Source of the DNA: Paracoccaceae bacterium
GTDB lineage: Bacteria; Pseudomonadota; Alphaproteobacteria; Rhodobacterales; Rhodobacteraceae
Assembly: GCA_023260935.1 (NCBI GenBank)
Contig: JALQTL010000300.1
Span: 1 to 31,220, forward strand
DNA length: 31,220 bases
Direction of reading: 5' to 3'
The first letter of the stretch is position 1. Each line of letters opens with the position of its first letter. The translations under genes and the position numbers were made by a program. This document shows positions 24,170 through 31,220 of this stretch, piece by piece. A model generated the notes under the pieces. It saw only the letters and a list, made by a program, of their open reading frames with translations. It made no database searches and was not told the DNA's origin.

Positions 24170-25786
24170 ATGATCGAACGGATCAAGGTGTTCGTGCCCC
24201 AGATCGCCTTTGTTGCGGCACTTTTGCTGGGGGTTCTGATGACCCGGGCCGTCTGGCTTGGCGAAGTGCGCAATGCGCAGACGGAATTCGAACGCGCCGC
24301 CGATCTGGCCATCGACCGGATCGTGACCCGCCTTCAGGAACATGTTGTGCTGCTTCAGGCCACGCGAGGGCTTTTTGCGGCGTCGGAAGGGCGGGTCACG
24401 CGGGAAAGCTTTGGCAGGTTTCTTGCCACCATCGATATCGAAAAGGATCTTCCCGGTATTCAGGGCATCGGCTATGCCCGGATGATCGGCCCCGCCGAGG
24501 ACGAAGAGGCGCTTGGGTCCATCTTCCGGTCCTACCAGCTTGAAACCCGGGTTTATCCCGAAACCAAGCAAACCCGGCGCACGCCGATCATCCTGATCGA
24601 GCCGGCGACAGATCGCAATCTGGCCGCGCTGGGGTTTGACATGTATTCCGATGATATCCGCCGCGCCGCCATGGACAGCGCCATGCAAAGCGGCACCCCG
24701 CAGCTTAGCGGGCCGGTGCAACTGGTGCAGGAAATCACCGATGAAAAGCAAAGCGGCTTTCTGATCTATCTGGCCCATCAGCCAGACCCCGGCCGTCAGG
24801 CTCTTGGCTTTGTCTATGCGCCCTTTCGTGGCAGCGATTTTGCGACCGCGGCGCTTTCGTCCGGGCCGCCCCTGCCCGTCACACTGTCCATTCATGATGC
24901 GGCCCTGCCCGATACCATGATTCACGCCGATGCCACCCCTGCCCCCCAAGGTGCGATGCGGCTGGAACGCAGTGTGCCGATCCTTGGCAGGCTGTGGGTC
25001 TTTTCCATGGCCGAAGCAGACCCGCCGCCTGCCCTGCGGCGCCATCTGGGCAGCCTTCTGGTGGGGGTCAGCTCTTTCCTGTTTGCCATTGCCACGGCAT
25101 TTCTGGCCACCGTGCGCCAGCACGAGGCCCAGCTTGCGCGGGAGAGTGCGGCCTCGGCCGAGCGCGAGGCGGAATACCGCGGATTGCTGCTTCAGGAAAT
25201 GAAGCACCGGATCAAGAACCATATCGCCCGTATCCAATCCATCGCCCGGCAAAGCGCCCGCGGGGCCAGCGATGTGCGCAGCTTTACCGATGCTTTCGAT
25301 GCCCGTTTGCAGGCCATGGCGGCGGTGCAGGAAATCCTTGCCGGCACCGCAGTGCCGCAAGCCGATCTGCGATCGATCCTTGGCACCGAATTGCGGCAAT
25401 CGCTGGAAGCAGATGAAATAGCCCGTCAGATCGACGGGCCACAGGTTACGCTGGATGAACGCCAGGCCCATGCCTTTGCCATGGTGGCGCATGAGCTGAC
25501 AACGAATGCGATGAAATACGGCGGGCTTTCGCCCCAGGGGTCGGGGCTGCAAATCCGCTGGGACGTGGGGCCCGGCCCGGCCGGCCAGCCAAGGACGCTG
25601 ACGATCGACTGGACAGAGGAATTCAGCCACGACACCAGTGAAGGCATCGGTCCGGCGGGGTTCGGTTCCCGACTGATTGACGCCAGCCTGAGAGGAGAGC
25701 TGAAAGGCACGCTAACCCGCGATTTCACCCCGGGTGGCCTGCACATCAAGATCCGGTTTCCGCTGAATCCGGCGCCCGACCGATAG
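24170..25786 (+). CDS. CHASE-domain HWE-family sensor histidine kinase
   Basis: A 538-residue membrane kinase. A first transmembrane helix is at about 9-29. A periplasmic CHASE domain (about 40-290) contains GIQGIGYARMI and RVYPETKQTRRTPIILIEP. A second helix lies at about 293-314, then a short coiled linker. The H-box is EMKHRIKNHI with His346. The N-box HELTTNAMKY (His441, Asn446) and the WTE motif (481-483) define the HWE class, and GFGSRLI (498-504) completes an intact ATP-binding domain. HWE kinases commonly phosphorylate PhyR-type regulators, and the phyR gene is about 1.6 kb away, so it is a good candidate input to the stress response. No EcfG-type promoter was seen in the 115 bp upstream. 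Confidence 0.92.
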   Translation: MIERIKVFVPQIAFVAALLLGVLMTRAVWLGEVRNAQTEFERAADLAIDRIVTRLQEHVVLLQATRGLFAASEGRVTRESFGRFLATIDIEKDLPGIQGIGYARMIGPAEDEEALGSIFRSYQLETRVYPETKQTRRTPIILIEPATDRNLAALGFDMYSDDIRRAAMDSAMQSGTPQLSGPVQLVQEITDEKQSGFLIYLAHQPDPGRQALGFVYAPFRGSDFATAALSSGPPLPVTLSIHDAALPDTMIHADATPAPQGAMRLERSVPILGRLWVFSMAEADPPPALRRHLGSLLVGVSSFLFAIATAFLATVRQHEAQLARESAASAEREAEYRGLLLQEMKHRIKNHIARIQSIARQSARGASDVRSFTDAFDARLQAMAAVQEILAGTAVPQADLRSILGTELRQSLEADEIARQIDGPQVTLDERQAHAFAMVAHELTTNAMKYGGLSPQGSGLQIRWDVGPGPAGQPRTLTIDWTEEFSHDTSEGIGPAGFGSRLIDASLRGELKGTLTRDFTPGGLHIKIRFPLNPAPDR

Positions 25787-25794
25787 GCCGGGGC

Positions 25795-25811
25795 GACCGA
25801 AAGGGGCGGTC
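25795..25811. terminator. Small hairpin between convergent kinase and PLD genes
   Basis: GACCG (25795-25799) and CGGTC (25807-25811) form a 5-bp GC-rich stem with a 7-base loop, between the convergent kinase and phospholipase-D genes. It could act as a bidirectional terminator, but it is short and has no clear U-tract on either strand. Confidence 0.3.
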
Positions 25812-27431
25812 TTAGACAAGTTCTTCCGGCAGCAGTGGCAGGTCGCGGCCAAAGACTTCGGCCGAACGGATATCATAGGGCAACAGGAACCCACGCCGCT
25901 GTTCGGGGGCAGTTCTGGCATTGCGGGCGGCCAGCTCCGCCCATGCCCTTACCGCCGTGTCAGGGTCGAAAAACGGCTTCCCCGCACGTTCGGGCAACCA
26001 ATGGGACATCAGGCGCAAACGCAGGGCCTTTACCTCTTCCGGGCGGGAAAGAACCAGCCCTGCCTCTGTATCCCAACGCAGTGACCGGCCATTCAGATTG
26101 GCCGAAGAAACGATGGCCTGATGATCGTCAAAGATGCTGACCTTGGCATGAATATAGACCAACGGCGCCCCGTGCAGTTGTTCGCGGCCGGTCGCCCCCG
26201 TGCGGCGCGGCTGTGCTGCCCCACCCACGAACAGCCGCTGGCCAAAGGCCTTTTTCAGGATGCGAAGGGCACGCGCCTGATGGAACTCTCCCAGCCGCGC
26301 ATCCAGCCCCGTGGCGCCGTCAAAGGCCACGTCATCCGGCGCTGCGGGCAGGATCAAAATCATCTGAAGGTCTGGTTTTCGCCGCGCCTCGGCAGCCAGA
26401 AGGCGGCTGAGCCGGCGGTCACGAAAATACTGGGTTTCGATATAGATCAGTCGGGAAGCCTGCCCGATGGCATGATGATGCGCTTCCTCGATTTCGGCGA
26501 CAAGAGGTTCGGGCGCCAGAGAGCGGGCGGCCCCGCGCACCCGCCGGCGGGAAAGCGTGCGCACAAGGCGCAGGCCCTGCCGGTCTGGCGTTGCGGCGGC
26601 GGGGGGCGCATTGGCCGCAACCGTTGTCAGAAAGCCTTGCAGATGCGCCCGGGCATCGCCAGCCACCGGGCCTTCGACCATCAATTGCACATCGTGCCAA
26701 GTTTCATGGCCGGGCAGGCGGTGGCTGGGCGTATCATAGCGACGCTCATCCAGATCGAGCCCGCCAATGTAAAGCCGGCAGCCATCGAACACTGCCAGTT
26801 TTTGATGATGCGTTACGGGAAACAGCGGCGGCACCGGCAAAAGCCGCGGGCGCGGGCGATCATCCGCCGCATTGGTCAGCAACCTGCGCACCCCCGGCAT
26901 GTCGCGCAGCGCGGTCTGGCGCAACGGGGGCAAAAGCCCGCGCAGCCAGCCCGTCGTGCGCATAAGCCGCGACAGGATCATGGGCCAAAGCAGCGTCCGT
27001 GGGGCAAGGCCAGCCGCGGCATCATGCATGGCGGGCACCACGGTCAGACGCGCGCCCGGACCTGCCATTTCCGCCGCCGCATACAGCATCCGCACCGTGG
27101 GCCATGTGGCCCTGTGCAGGCGCGGGCGGGCCACGGGATCGAAATCCGACAAGATGATCTTGACCGCCACGCCCCGCCGCAAGGTATGAGCCACCAGATC
27201 CAGCCAGGTCTTGCCCACCGCCCGACCTTCGGGGCACCGCAGGCCTGTGCCAAGGTCAAACACCCGGAACCCGGCGATCACCTCATGCCGGGCGGCCAGA
27301 AATGCACGCTCCAGTGCCGGATAGGCCTCGGCTGCGGTGACGAAGACCTGTATCGGCAACTGGCCGCCAGCCTGCGGGTGGGTCTTGCCCTTTGCCCCGT
27401 CAGGCTGGGCGGAACTGCCGCAAATGTTCAC
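25812..27431 (-). CDS. Phospholipase D/cardiolipin synthase-family protein
   Basis: A 539-residue protein with two HKD phosphodiesterase motifs. The first is HQKLAVFD (His209, Lys211, Asp216), followed by GGLDL. The second is HAKVSIFD (His428, Lys430, Asp435), followed by SSANLNGRS. Two HKD motifs in one chain form a single PLD active site for phospholipid hydrolysis or transphosphatidylation. No transmembrane helices or signal are evident. A GTG start at 27431 is chosen because it overlaps the phyR stop as GTGA. An ATG-type start 24 bases further upstream would run deeper into phyR. Coupling to phyR suggests it is expressed with the general stress response, perhaps for membrane remodelling. 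Substrate unknown. Confidence 0.85.
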   Translation of the reverse strand: MNICGSSAQPDGAKGKTHPQAGGQLPIQVFVTAAEAYPALERAFLAARHEVIAGFRVFDLGTGLRCPEGRAVGKTWLDLVAHTLRRGVAVKIILSDFDPVARPRLHRATWPTVRMLYAAAEMAGPGARLTVVPAMHDAAAGLAPRTLLWPMILSRLMRTTGWLRGLLPPLRQTALRDMPGVRRLLTNAADDRPRPRLLPVPPLFPVTHHQKLAVFDGCRLYIGGLDLDERRYDTPSHRLPGHETWHDVQLMVEGPVAGDARAHLQGFLTTVAANAPPAAATPDRQGLRLVRTLSRRRVRGAARSLAPEPLVAEIEEAHHHAIGQASRLIYIETQYFRDRRLSRLLAAEARRKPDLQMILILPAAPDDVAFDGATGLDARLGEFHQARALRILKKAFGQRLFVGGAAQPRRTGATGREQLHGAPLVYIHAKVSIFDDHQAIVSSANLNGRSLRWDTEAGLVLSRPEEVKALRLRLMSHWLPERAGKPFFDPDTAVRAWAELAARNARTAPEQRRGFLLPYDIRSAEVFGRDLPLLPEELV

Positions 27432-28237
27432 CCGTGCAGCGTATCGGTAGAGCAAAAGAACAGCGCCTGACTGACCGCCGAACGAACCTGCTCTTCCGTG
27501 TAGGGCTTGTTGATCAGGAAGGCGGGTTCGGGGCGTTCGCCGGTAAGCAACCGTTCGGGGAAGGCCGTGATGAAGATCACCGGAATGGCGCTGAACTGGC
27601 CAAGGATATCGTTCACCGCCTCGACGCCCGAGGAATTGTCGGCCAACTGGATATCCGCCAGAATCAGATCGGGCCGGTCGGCCGCCGCCATGGCCACCGC
27701 TTCGGCATGGGTGCGGGCATTGGCCGTGACGCGATGGCCCATTCCTTCCACGATCGCCTCGATATCCATGGCGATGATCGCCTCATCCTCGATCACAAGC
27801 ACGGCCCCTGCGACTGTGGCCTCCATCTCGGCCAAAGCGGTGTTGACCAGAAGCCCCGCCTCTTCGGGGCCTATCCCCATGATGGCGGCCACATCGTTCA
27901 GGCTGAAGCCTTCGATCGTGTTCAGCAACAACGCCTCTCGCGAGTTCTGGGTAAGGCCGGCCAGATGCGCCTGCGCGGCGGCGGCAATGCCCGTATCCGC
28001 CTCGGCCACGGGAGAGCCGGAACTGGACCAGATCGAATGCAGGACCGAGAAAAGCGCAACCTTCGGGTCATCCTGCCGGCGCAGAAGGCCGGGGTCTGCC
28101 ACCACCGATTCAAGCACCGCCACGGCATAACGGTCGCCGCTGGACTGGTTGCCCGTCAGCGCCCGCGCATAGCGGCGCAGATAGGGAAGGTGGCGGGCCA
28201 CCATGGCCGAAAGGTCAACCGTGTCCTGTTCAGGCAT
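27428..28237 (-). CDS. phyR: PhyR: anti-anti-sigma response regulator of the general stress response
   Basis: A 269-residue protein with an N-terminal ECF-sigma-like domain (about 1-140, including LTQNSREALLLNTIEGFSLNDVAAIMG) and a C-terminal receiver domain (about 145-262). Acidic-pocket residues are Glu150/Asp151, the phospho-acceptor is Asp195 in LILADIQLAD, and Thr224 and Lys244 (INKPYTEEQ) complete the site. Phosphorylated PhyR mimics sigma and sequesters NepR, freeing EcfG. The ATG at 28237 has GGAG 8 bases upstream; an extension to 28276 would cross the promoter. An EcfG-type promoter lies at 28276-28300, giving positive feedback. A PLD-family gene is coupled downstream. Confidence 0.95.
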   Translation of the reverse strand: MPEQDTVDLSAMVARHLPYLRRYARALTGNQSSGDRYAVAVLESVVADPGLLRRQDDPKVALFSVLHSIWSSSGSPVAEADTGIAAAAQAHLAGLTQNSREALLLNTIEGFSLNDVAAIMGIGPEEAGLLVNTALAEMEATVAGAVLVIEDEAIIAMDIEAIVEGMGHRVTANARTHAEAVAMAAADRPDLILADIQLADNSSGVEAVNDILGQFSAIPVIFITAFPERLLTGERPEPAFLINKPYTEEQVRSAVSQALFFCSTDTLHG

Positions 28238-28268
28238 CGGGGGATCTCCATCTGATCTCTCATCATCC

Positions 28269-28293
28269 GGAACCAAACGCCGATTCCCTCGTT
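28269..28293 (+). promoter_or_regulatory. EcfG-type promoter P1 for nepR-ecfG-kinase
   Basis: GGAAC (28269-28273), 16 bases, CGTT (28290-28293): the consensus recognised by EcfG sigma factors of alphaproteobacteria. It points toward nepR with about 80 bases of leader. It overlaps the opposite-strand phyR promoter almost completely. Confidence 0.85.
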
Positions 28294-28300
28294 CGGTTCC
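28276..28300 (-). promoter_or_regulatory. EcfG-type promoter for phyR
   Basis: On the minus strand GGAAC (28300-28296), 16 bases, CGTT (28279-28276). This is a perfect EcfG consensus with the same spacing as the forward promoter, about 38 bp before the phyR ATG. The outer hexamers GGAACC and GGTTCC make the site an inverted repeat, so the two promoters are interleaved on opposite strands. Confidence 0.85.
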
Positions 28301-28340
28301 CGGGAGGATGAAGTATTTTTTCGCTGACGGAAATTTGCAG

Positions 28341-28365
28341 GGAACCAGATGGGCCGGGATGCGTT
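28341..28365 (+). promoter_or_regulatory. EcfG-type promoter P2 just before nepR
   Basis: GGAAC (28341-28345), 16 bases, CGTT (28362-28365): a second perfect forward EcfG consensus. Initiation would fall about 7 bases after the -10 element, close to 28372. That leaves a leader of under 10 bases before the nepR ATG at 28381, or almost none before the in-frame GTG at 28375. Confidence 0.75.
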
Positions 28366-28380
28366 CGGATCAGTGTGCCC

Positions 28381-28584
28381 ATGGATGAAAGGCTGGATGC
28401 AGGCAAGATGACCAAGGAAAAGGATAAGGATGCGCCCAAGCGGCAGGCGATCAGGGCGCAGATCGATGAAAACCTGAAGCGGGTTTATGCCAACGCGCTG
28501 GAAGAAGGCCTGCCAGACCGGTTTCGTGATCTTCTGGCACAGCTTCAGGAAAAGGATCGCGCCAGCCGCGATGACGCGCAATGA
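28381..28584 (+). CDS. nepR: NepR anti-sigma factor
   Basis: A 67-residue protein with the NepR core IDENLKRVYANALEEGLPDRFRDLLAQL (about residues 26-53), two amphipathic helices that bind EcfG and, competitively, phosphorylated PhyR. The flanks are charged and probably disordered, as usual. ATG 28381 is used; an in-frame GTG at 28375 adds two residues. The stop overlaps the ecfG start as ATGA, ensuring near-stoichiometric synthesis of sigma and anti-sigma. Small size and position identify it confidently. Confidence 0.93.
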   Translation: MDERLDAGKMTKEKDKDAPKRQAIRAQIDENLKRVYANALEEGLPDRFRDLLAQLQEKDRASRDDAQ

Positions 28585-29156
28585 CAGCCGCCGATAACGC
28601 CGCGCCCGATCCGCGTGACAGGCTTGCCGGGGCCATTCCGCGCCTGCGTGCCTTTGCCATCAGTCTGACGCGGGATGTCAGCCGCGCCGATGATCTGGTG
28701 CAGGAAACCATCCTGAAGGCATGGTCGAACATGGAAAAGTTCGATCCCGCAACAAACCTTGATGCCTGGCTGTTCACGATCCTGCGCAACACCTTTTATT
28801 CATCGCTGCGCAAGACCCGCCGCGAAGTGCCCGATGTGGACGGCGCGCATGCCTCGCAGCTTTCAGAGCGCCCCGCCCACGAGGCGCGGCTGGCGTTCAA
28901 GGATTTTCAGGCCGCCTTTGACGCGCTAAGCCCCGAACACCGCGAGGTGCTGATACTGGTGGGCGCATCAGGCTTTACCTGCGAGGAAGCGGCCGAGATG
29001 ATGGGCGTTGCCGTTGGCACCGTGAAAAGCCGCACCAGCCGGGCACGCAAGCGTCTGGCAGAACTGTTGCATCTGGAAGATGGCGAAGATCTGTTTTCGG
29101 GAACAGATGGCGCCACTCAGGCGGTTGTGTTGCGCGCCACCGCAGCCGCATCTTGA
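28581..29156 (+). CDS. ecfG: EcfG-type ECF sigma factor of the general stress response
   Basis: A 191-residue ECF sigma factor. The sigma2 region contains RAFAISLTRDVSRADDLVQETILKAW and FDPATNLDAWLFTILRN. The sigma4 region contains LSPEHREVLILVGASGFTCEEAAEMMGVAVGTVKSRTSRARKRL. It is followed by a short C-terminal tail. It is placed between nepR and a sensor kinase, with 4-bp overlaps on both sides. It should recognise the GGAAC-N16-CGTT promoters in the same locus, giving autoregulation of both divergent units. Confidence 0.94.
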   Translation: MTAADNAAPDPRDRLAGAIPRLRAFAISLTRDVSRADDLVQETILKAWSNMEKFDPATNLDAWLFTILRNTFYSSLRKTRREVPDVDGAHASQLSERPAHEARLAFKDFQAAFDALSPEHREVLILVGASGFTCEEAAEMMGVAVGTVKSRTSRARKRLAELLHLEDGEDLFSGTDGATQAVVLRATAAAS

Positions 29157-30847
29157 ACCGCTGGCGGCCCGCGCTGAAGCTTTCAGACAGCCTTGGCTTT
29201 CGCCTTGGCTTTACGCTGGTGCTTGCCCTTTTGCCGCTGGGGGTTCTGTCAGTGGTGCAGGCCCAGAAGGCCCAGCGCGAGGTTGCCGCCTCGACGCTTG
29301 AGGCAATTGCCGGTGCGTCCTTGCAGGCTGTGCAGCCTCAGATAGACCTGATCAAGGAAGCGCAGATTTCCGCCCGCGTGCTGGCGGCGGCGTTGTCGGA
29401 TGATCTGGGCGAAGGGGAAAGCTGCCCGCGCCGTGTTGCGGCGGTGGCGCGCGATATTCCGGCCGCCAGCCTTGTGGCCTTCATTCCGATGACGGGGATG
29501 ATGACCTGTTCCTCGACCGGGCAGGTCTTCGATTTTTCAGATCAGCCACTGTTTCGGCAGATGGCCGCTGACGCCGGCCCGTCGCTGGTATTCAACCCAG
29601 AAGGGCCGGTTTCGGGAACGGCGGTCGTGGGGGTGGGCCATCCGGTGCGTGATGGGGCGGGCACCCAGATCGGGATCGTGGCGATCTCGCTGCCCTATCT
29701 TTCCGTCGCCCCCGATGATTATGCCGCGCCCGTGGCCCTGTGGCGGCCCGCCTATCTTGCCACGCTGACGGGCGATGGCAGGTTGCTGGTGGCCTCGGAC
29801 CCCGGGATCGATCTTCGGACGGCGCTGCCCGAAGACATCGATATCAGCCAGCTTGCCGCGCGCAGCGGGACGCCATCCTATCACCATGACGCCATGGGCG
29901 ACCGGGCCGTTTCAGTCACACCGGTAGCCCGCGATCTGTTTCTGCTGGCCGTCTGGGAACGCGAGGGGACCGGGCTTTGGGCATCGGCCAGCCCCTTTGC
30001 CCCCTATCTGCTGCCGGTTCTGACGTGGCTTGCCGCCCTGATGGCGGCGGCCATGGCCTCGGGCCGGCTTGTCGTGCGGCATGTGCGCCAGCTTGCCAAA
30101 TCGATGTCGGATTACATGACCGACAGGAAACGGATCGTGATCCCCGATATTGCCGATGCCCCGCGAGAAATCCGCCGTCTGCATGCGGTCTATGAGGCGC
30201 TTGCCCAGACCATCGCGCAGGACGAAGCCGAATTGCAGAACCTGCTGGTGGACAAGGACAGGCTGCTGCGCGAGGTGAACCACCGCAGTGGCAACAGTCT
30301 TCAGATCATTGCCGCCATCCTGCGGATGTATCGCCGCGAAACGTCTGACGAAGCCCTGCGCCACGTTCTTGACGGGCTGAGCAACCGGGTCATTGCGCTG
30401 TCCTCGACCCATACCAGCCTGTACAGTGTGACCGGGGCGCATGATGTGCCGATGGATCAGATCCTGTCAGGTGTGGTGCGCCGCCTGAAGGATATTCACG
30501 GCATTGCCGCCGGGGTGGCCCGAAAGGATTTTCAGGCCCTTCGGATGCCGGCAGAGGCGGCGATACCGCTGGCGCTGGCGCTGGCAGAGATCATCGGGTG
30601 CCATTTCGCCGCCCGGCCGGACCGGATGGAAGATGTTGTCATCTCGCTTACCGAGGAAGACGGGCAGGTTTGCCTTTCAGTGAAGGGGCCGCTGGTGCCG
30701 GAATTCCAGCCCGAAACGCTGTCGGGCCTGACGGCCCTGCCGCGACGGATGCTGCATCATTTTGCCGGGCAATTGCGCGGGGCAGTGGTGATCCGGGTCA
30801 ACGGCGCGCGGTCCGAGGTGGATCTGGCCTTTCCCCGGCAGGGATAG
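29153..30847 (+). CDS. PhyK-like HisKA_2 sensor protein with degenerate ATPase domain
   Basis: A 564-residue membrane sensor. TM1 is at about 18-38. An extracytoplasmic sensor (about 40-280) carries Cys91 and Cys119, which could pair or sense oxidation. TM2 is at about 283-303, then a HAMP-like linker and a HisKA_2 dimerisation domain with LLREVNHRSGNSLQII (His377). The region where the ATP-binding N-box should be reads LALAEIIGCHFAAR, with no asparagine, and no DxGxG or GxG loop is recognisable afterwards. It may therefore not bind ATP normally. Translation probably starts at a TTG (29153) overlapping the ecfG stop as TTGA, since the next ATG is beyond the first helix. Co-location implies a role in PhyR control, perhaps as phosphatase or scaffold. 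Confidence 0.82.
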   Translation: MNRWRPALKLSDSLGFRLGFTLVLALLPLGVLSVVQAQKAQREVAASTLEAIAGASLQAVQPQIDLIKEAQISARVLAAALSDDLGEGESCPRRVAAVARDIPAASLVAFIPMTGMMTCSSTGQVFDFSDQPLFRQMAADAGPSLVFNPEGPVSGTAVVGVGHPVRDGAGTQIGIVAISLPYLSVAPDDYAAPVALWRPAYLATLTGDGRLLVASDPGIDLRTALPEDIDISQLAARSGTPSYHHDAMGDRAVSVTPVARDLFLLAVWEREGTGLWASASPFAPYLLPVLTWLAALMAAAMASGRLVVRHVRQLAKSMSDYMTDRKRIVIPDIADAPREIRRLHAVYEALAQTIAQDEAELQNLLVDKDRLLREVNHRSGNSLQIIAAILRMYRRETSDEALRHVLDGLSNRVIALSSTHTSLYSVTGAHDVPMDQILSGVVRRLKDIHGIAAGVARKDFQALRMPAEAAIPLALALAEIIGCHFAARPDRMEDVVISLTEEDGQVCLSVKGPLVPEFQPETLSGLTALPRRMLHHFAGQLRGAVVIRVNGARSEVDLAFPRQG

Positions 30848-30853
30848 GGGCGG

Positions 30854-31220
30854 TCAGCCCGGTGACCTGTCGCCCAGGCCGCGGACCGTGGTGCCATGCA
30901 CCAGCCGGACAGAGACAAGATCGACATCGGGCCCCGCGCTGCCCGGCACAGGGCGGACAAGCGCAGTGGCGGCGCGTTCACCCACCTCGTGCAACGGCAC
31001 TTCGATCGTGGTCAGCCGCGTGCGGATCGCGTGGCGCAAGGCCGTTCCGTTGAACCCGATCACCGAGGTCTGGTCCGGGACGGCAATGCCTGCGGCCAGC
31101 AAAGCCCGCAGCCCACCGATGGCCATGGCATCATTCAGGTAATGGATTGCCTCCGGAGGCGGGCCTTCTGCCAAGAGCCGCCGGGTCAGGATCTGCCCCG
31201 TTTCCACGCTGCGCGGCAGA
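30854..31220 (-). CDS. LacI family transcriptional regulator, C-terminal part (runs off the window)
   Basis: The open frame continues to the window edge. It encodes the C-terminal periplasmic-binding-protein-like domain of a LacI/GalR regulator: HYLNDAMAIGGLRALLAAGIAVPDQTSVIGFNG followed by LTTIEVPLHEVGERAATALV, the typical ligand-domain and dimerisation sequence. The helix-turn-helix half lies beyond base 31220. It converges on the sensor-kinase gene with a 6-bp gap. The effector, probably a sugar, is unknown. Confidence 0.85.
   Translation of the reverse strand, partial: LPRSVETGQILTRRLLAEGPPPEAIHYLNDAMAIGGLRALLAAGIAVPDQTSVIGFNGTALRHAIRTRLTTIEVPLHEVGERAATALVRPVPGSAGPDVDLVSVRLVHGTTVRGLGDRSPG

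Noticed and set aside
23957..25630. 557-codon minus-strand frame opposite the CHASE kinase
   Set aside because: The plus-strand kinase has intact domain motifs throughout. The minus frame has no recognisable domain and straddles two genes.
26121..27470. 449-codon plus-strand frame opposite the phospholipase-D gene
   Set aside because: Two canonical HKD motifs are on the minus strand; the plus frame is compositional noise.
1..31220. CRISPR array, tRNA/rRNA genes, insertion sequences, phage genes
   Set aside because: No regularly spaced direct repeats, cloverleaf-like sequences, transposase or phage proteins were recognised on either strand.

Overview
The window is GC-rich, densely packed DNA from an alphaproteobacterium, most likely a Rhodobacteraceae member. 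The evidence is a PhyR-NepR-EcfG general stress response locus with GGAAC-N16-CGTT promoters, HWE/HisKA_2-type sensor kinases, and palindromic repeats of a kind I recall from that family. The exception is the first ~285 bases. They are strikingly AT-rich and encode an internal piece of riboflavin synthase from an unrelated, low-GC genome (SAR11-like in style). This edge is most likely an assembly or amplification chimera.

Region 1 (303-16570, all minus strand) is a 16-kb catabolic and transport cluster. In transcription order it holds: a FAD-binding subunit and a fused [2Fe-2S]/molybdopterin hydroxylase of the xanthine dehydrogenase family; a 6-hydroxynicotinate-reductase-like Fe-S protein; a UPF0280 (ApbE-fold) protein; an AA_synth-family protein; a polytopic membrane protein; a Tat-exported substrate-binding protein with a full Liv-type ABC importer (LivH, LivM, LivG, LivF); and the ATP-dependent hydantoinase/oxoprolinase pair HyuA/HyuB. 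Together these suggest uptake of an N-heteroaromatic acid or lactam, ring hydroxylation, ring reduction and ATP-driven lactam opening. A divergent MarR regulator (16715-17134) is the probable local regulator. The same 16-bp operator-like motif lies in front of both transcription units, at 16608-16623 and 8630-8645.

Region 2 (17263-22467, plus strand) is a TetR-controlled RND efflux operon. A perfect 18-bp palindrome overlaps the tetR promoter region, followed by tetR, a periplasmic adaptor and an inner-membrane RND pump. No outer-membrane channel gene is present.

Region 3 (22496-25786) holds a SAM methyltransferase (minus), a YeeZ-like NAD-binding epimerase (plus) and a CHASE-domain HWE histidine kinase with intact catalytic motifs (plus).

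Region 4 (25812-30847) is the general stress response locus. A phospholipase-D-family gene is translationally coupled behind phyR (minus). Opposite it run nepR, ecfG and a membrane sensor kinase, each overlapping the next by 4 bp (plus). The intergenic region holds two divergent EcfG promoters interleaved on the same ~32 bp, plus a second forward EcfG promoter. The kinase at this locus keeps the phospho-accepting histidine but has lost the recognisable ATP-binding motifs. The window ends in the 3' part of a LacI-family regulator (minus).

No tRNA, rRNA, CRISPR array or insertion sequence was seen. No stretch over 300 bp lacks a gene.
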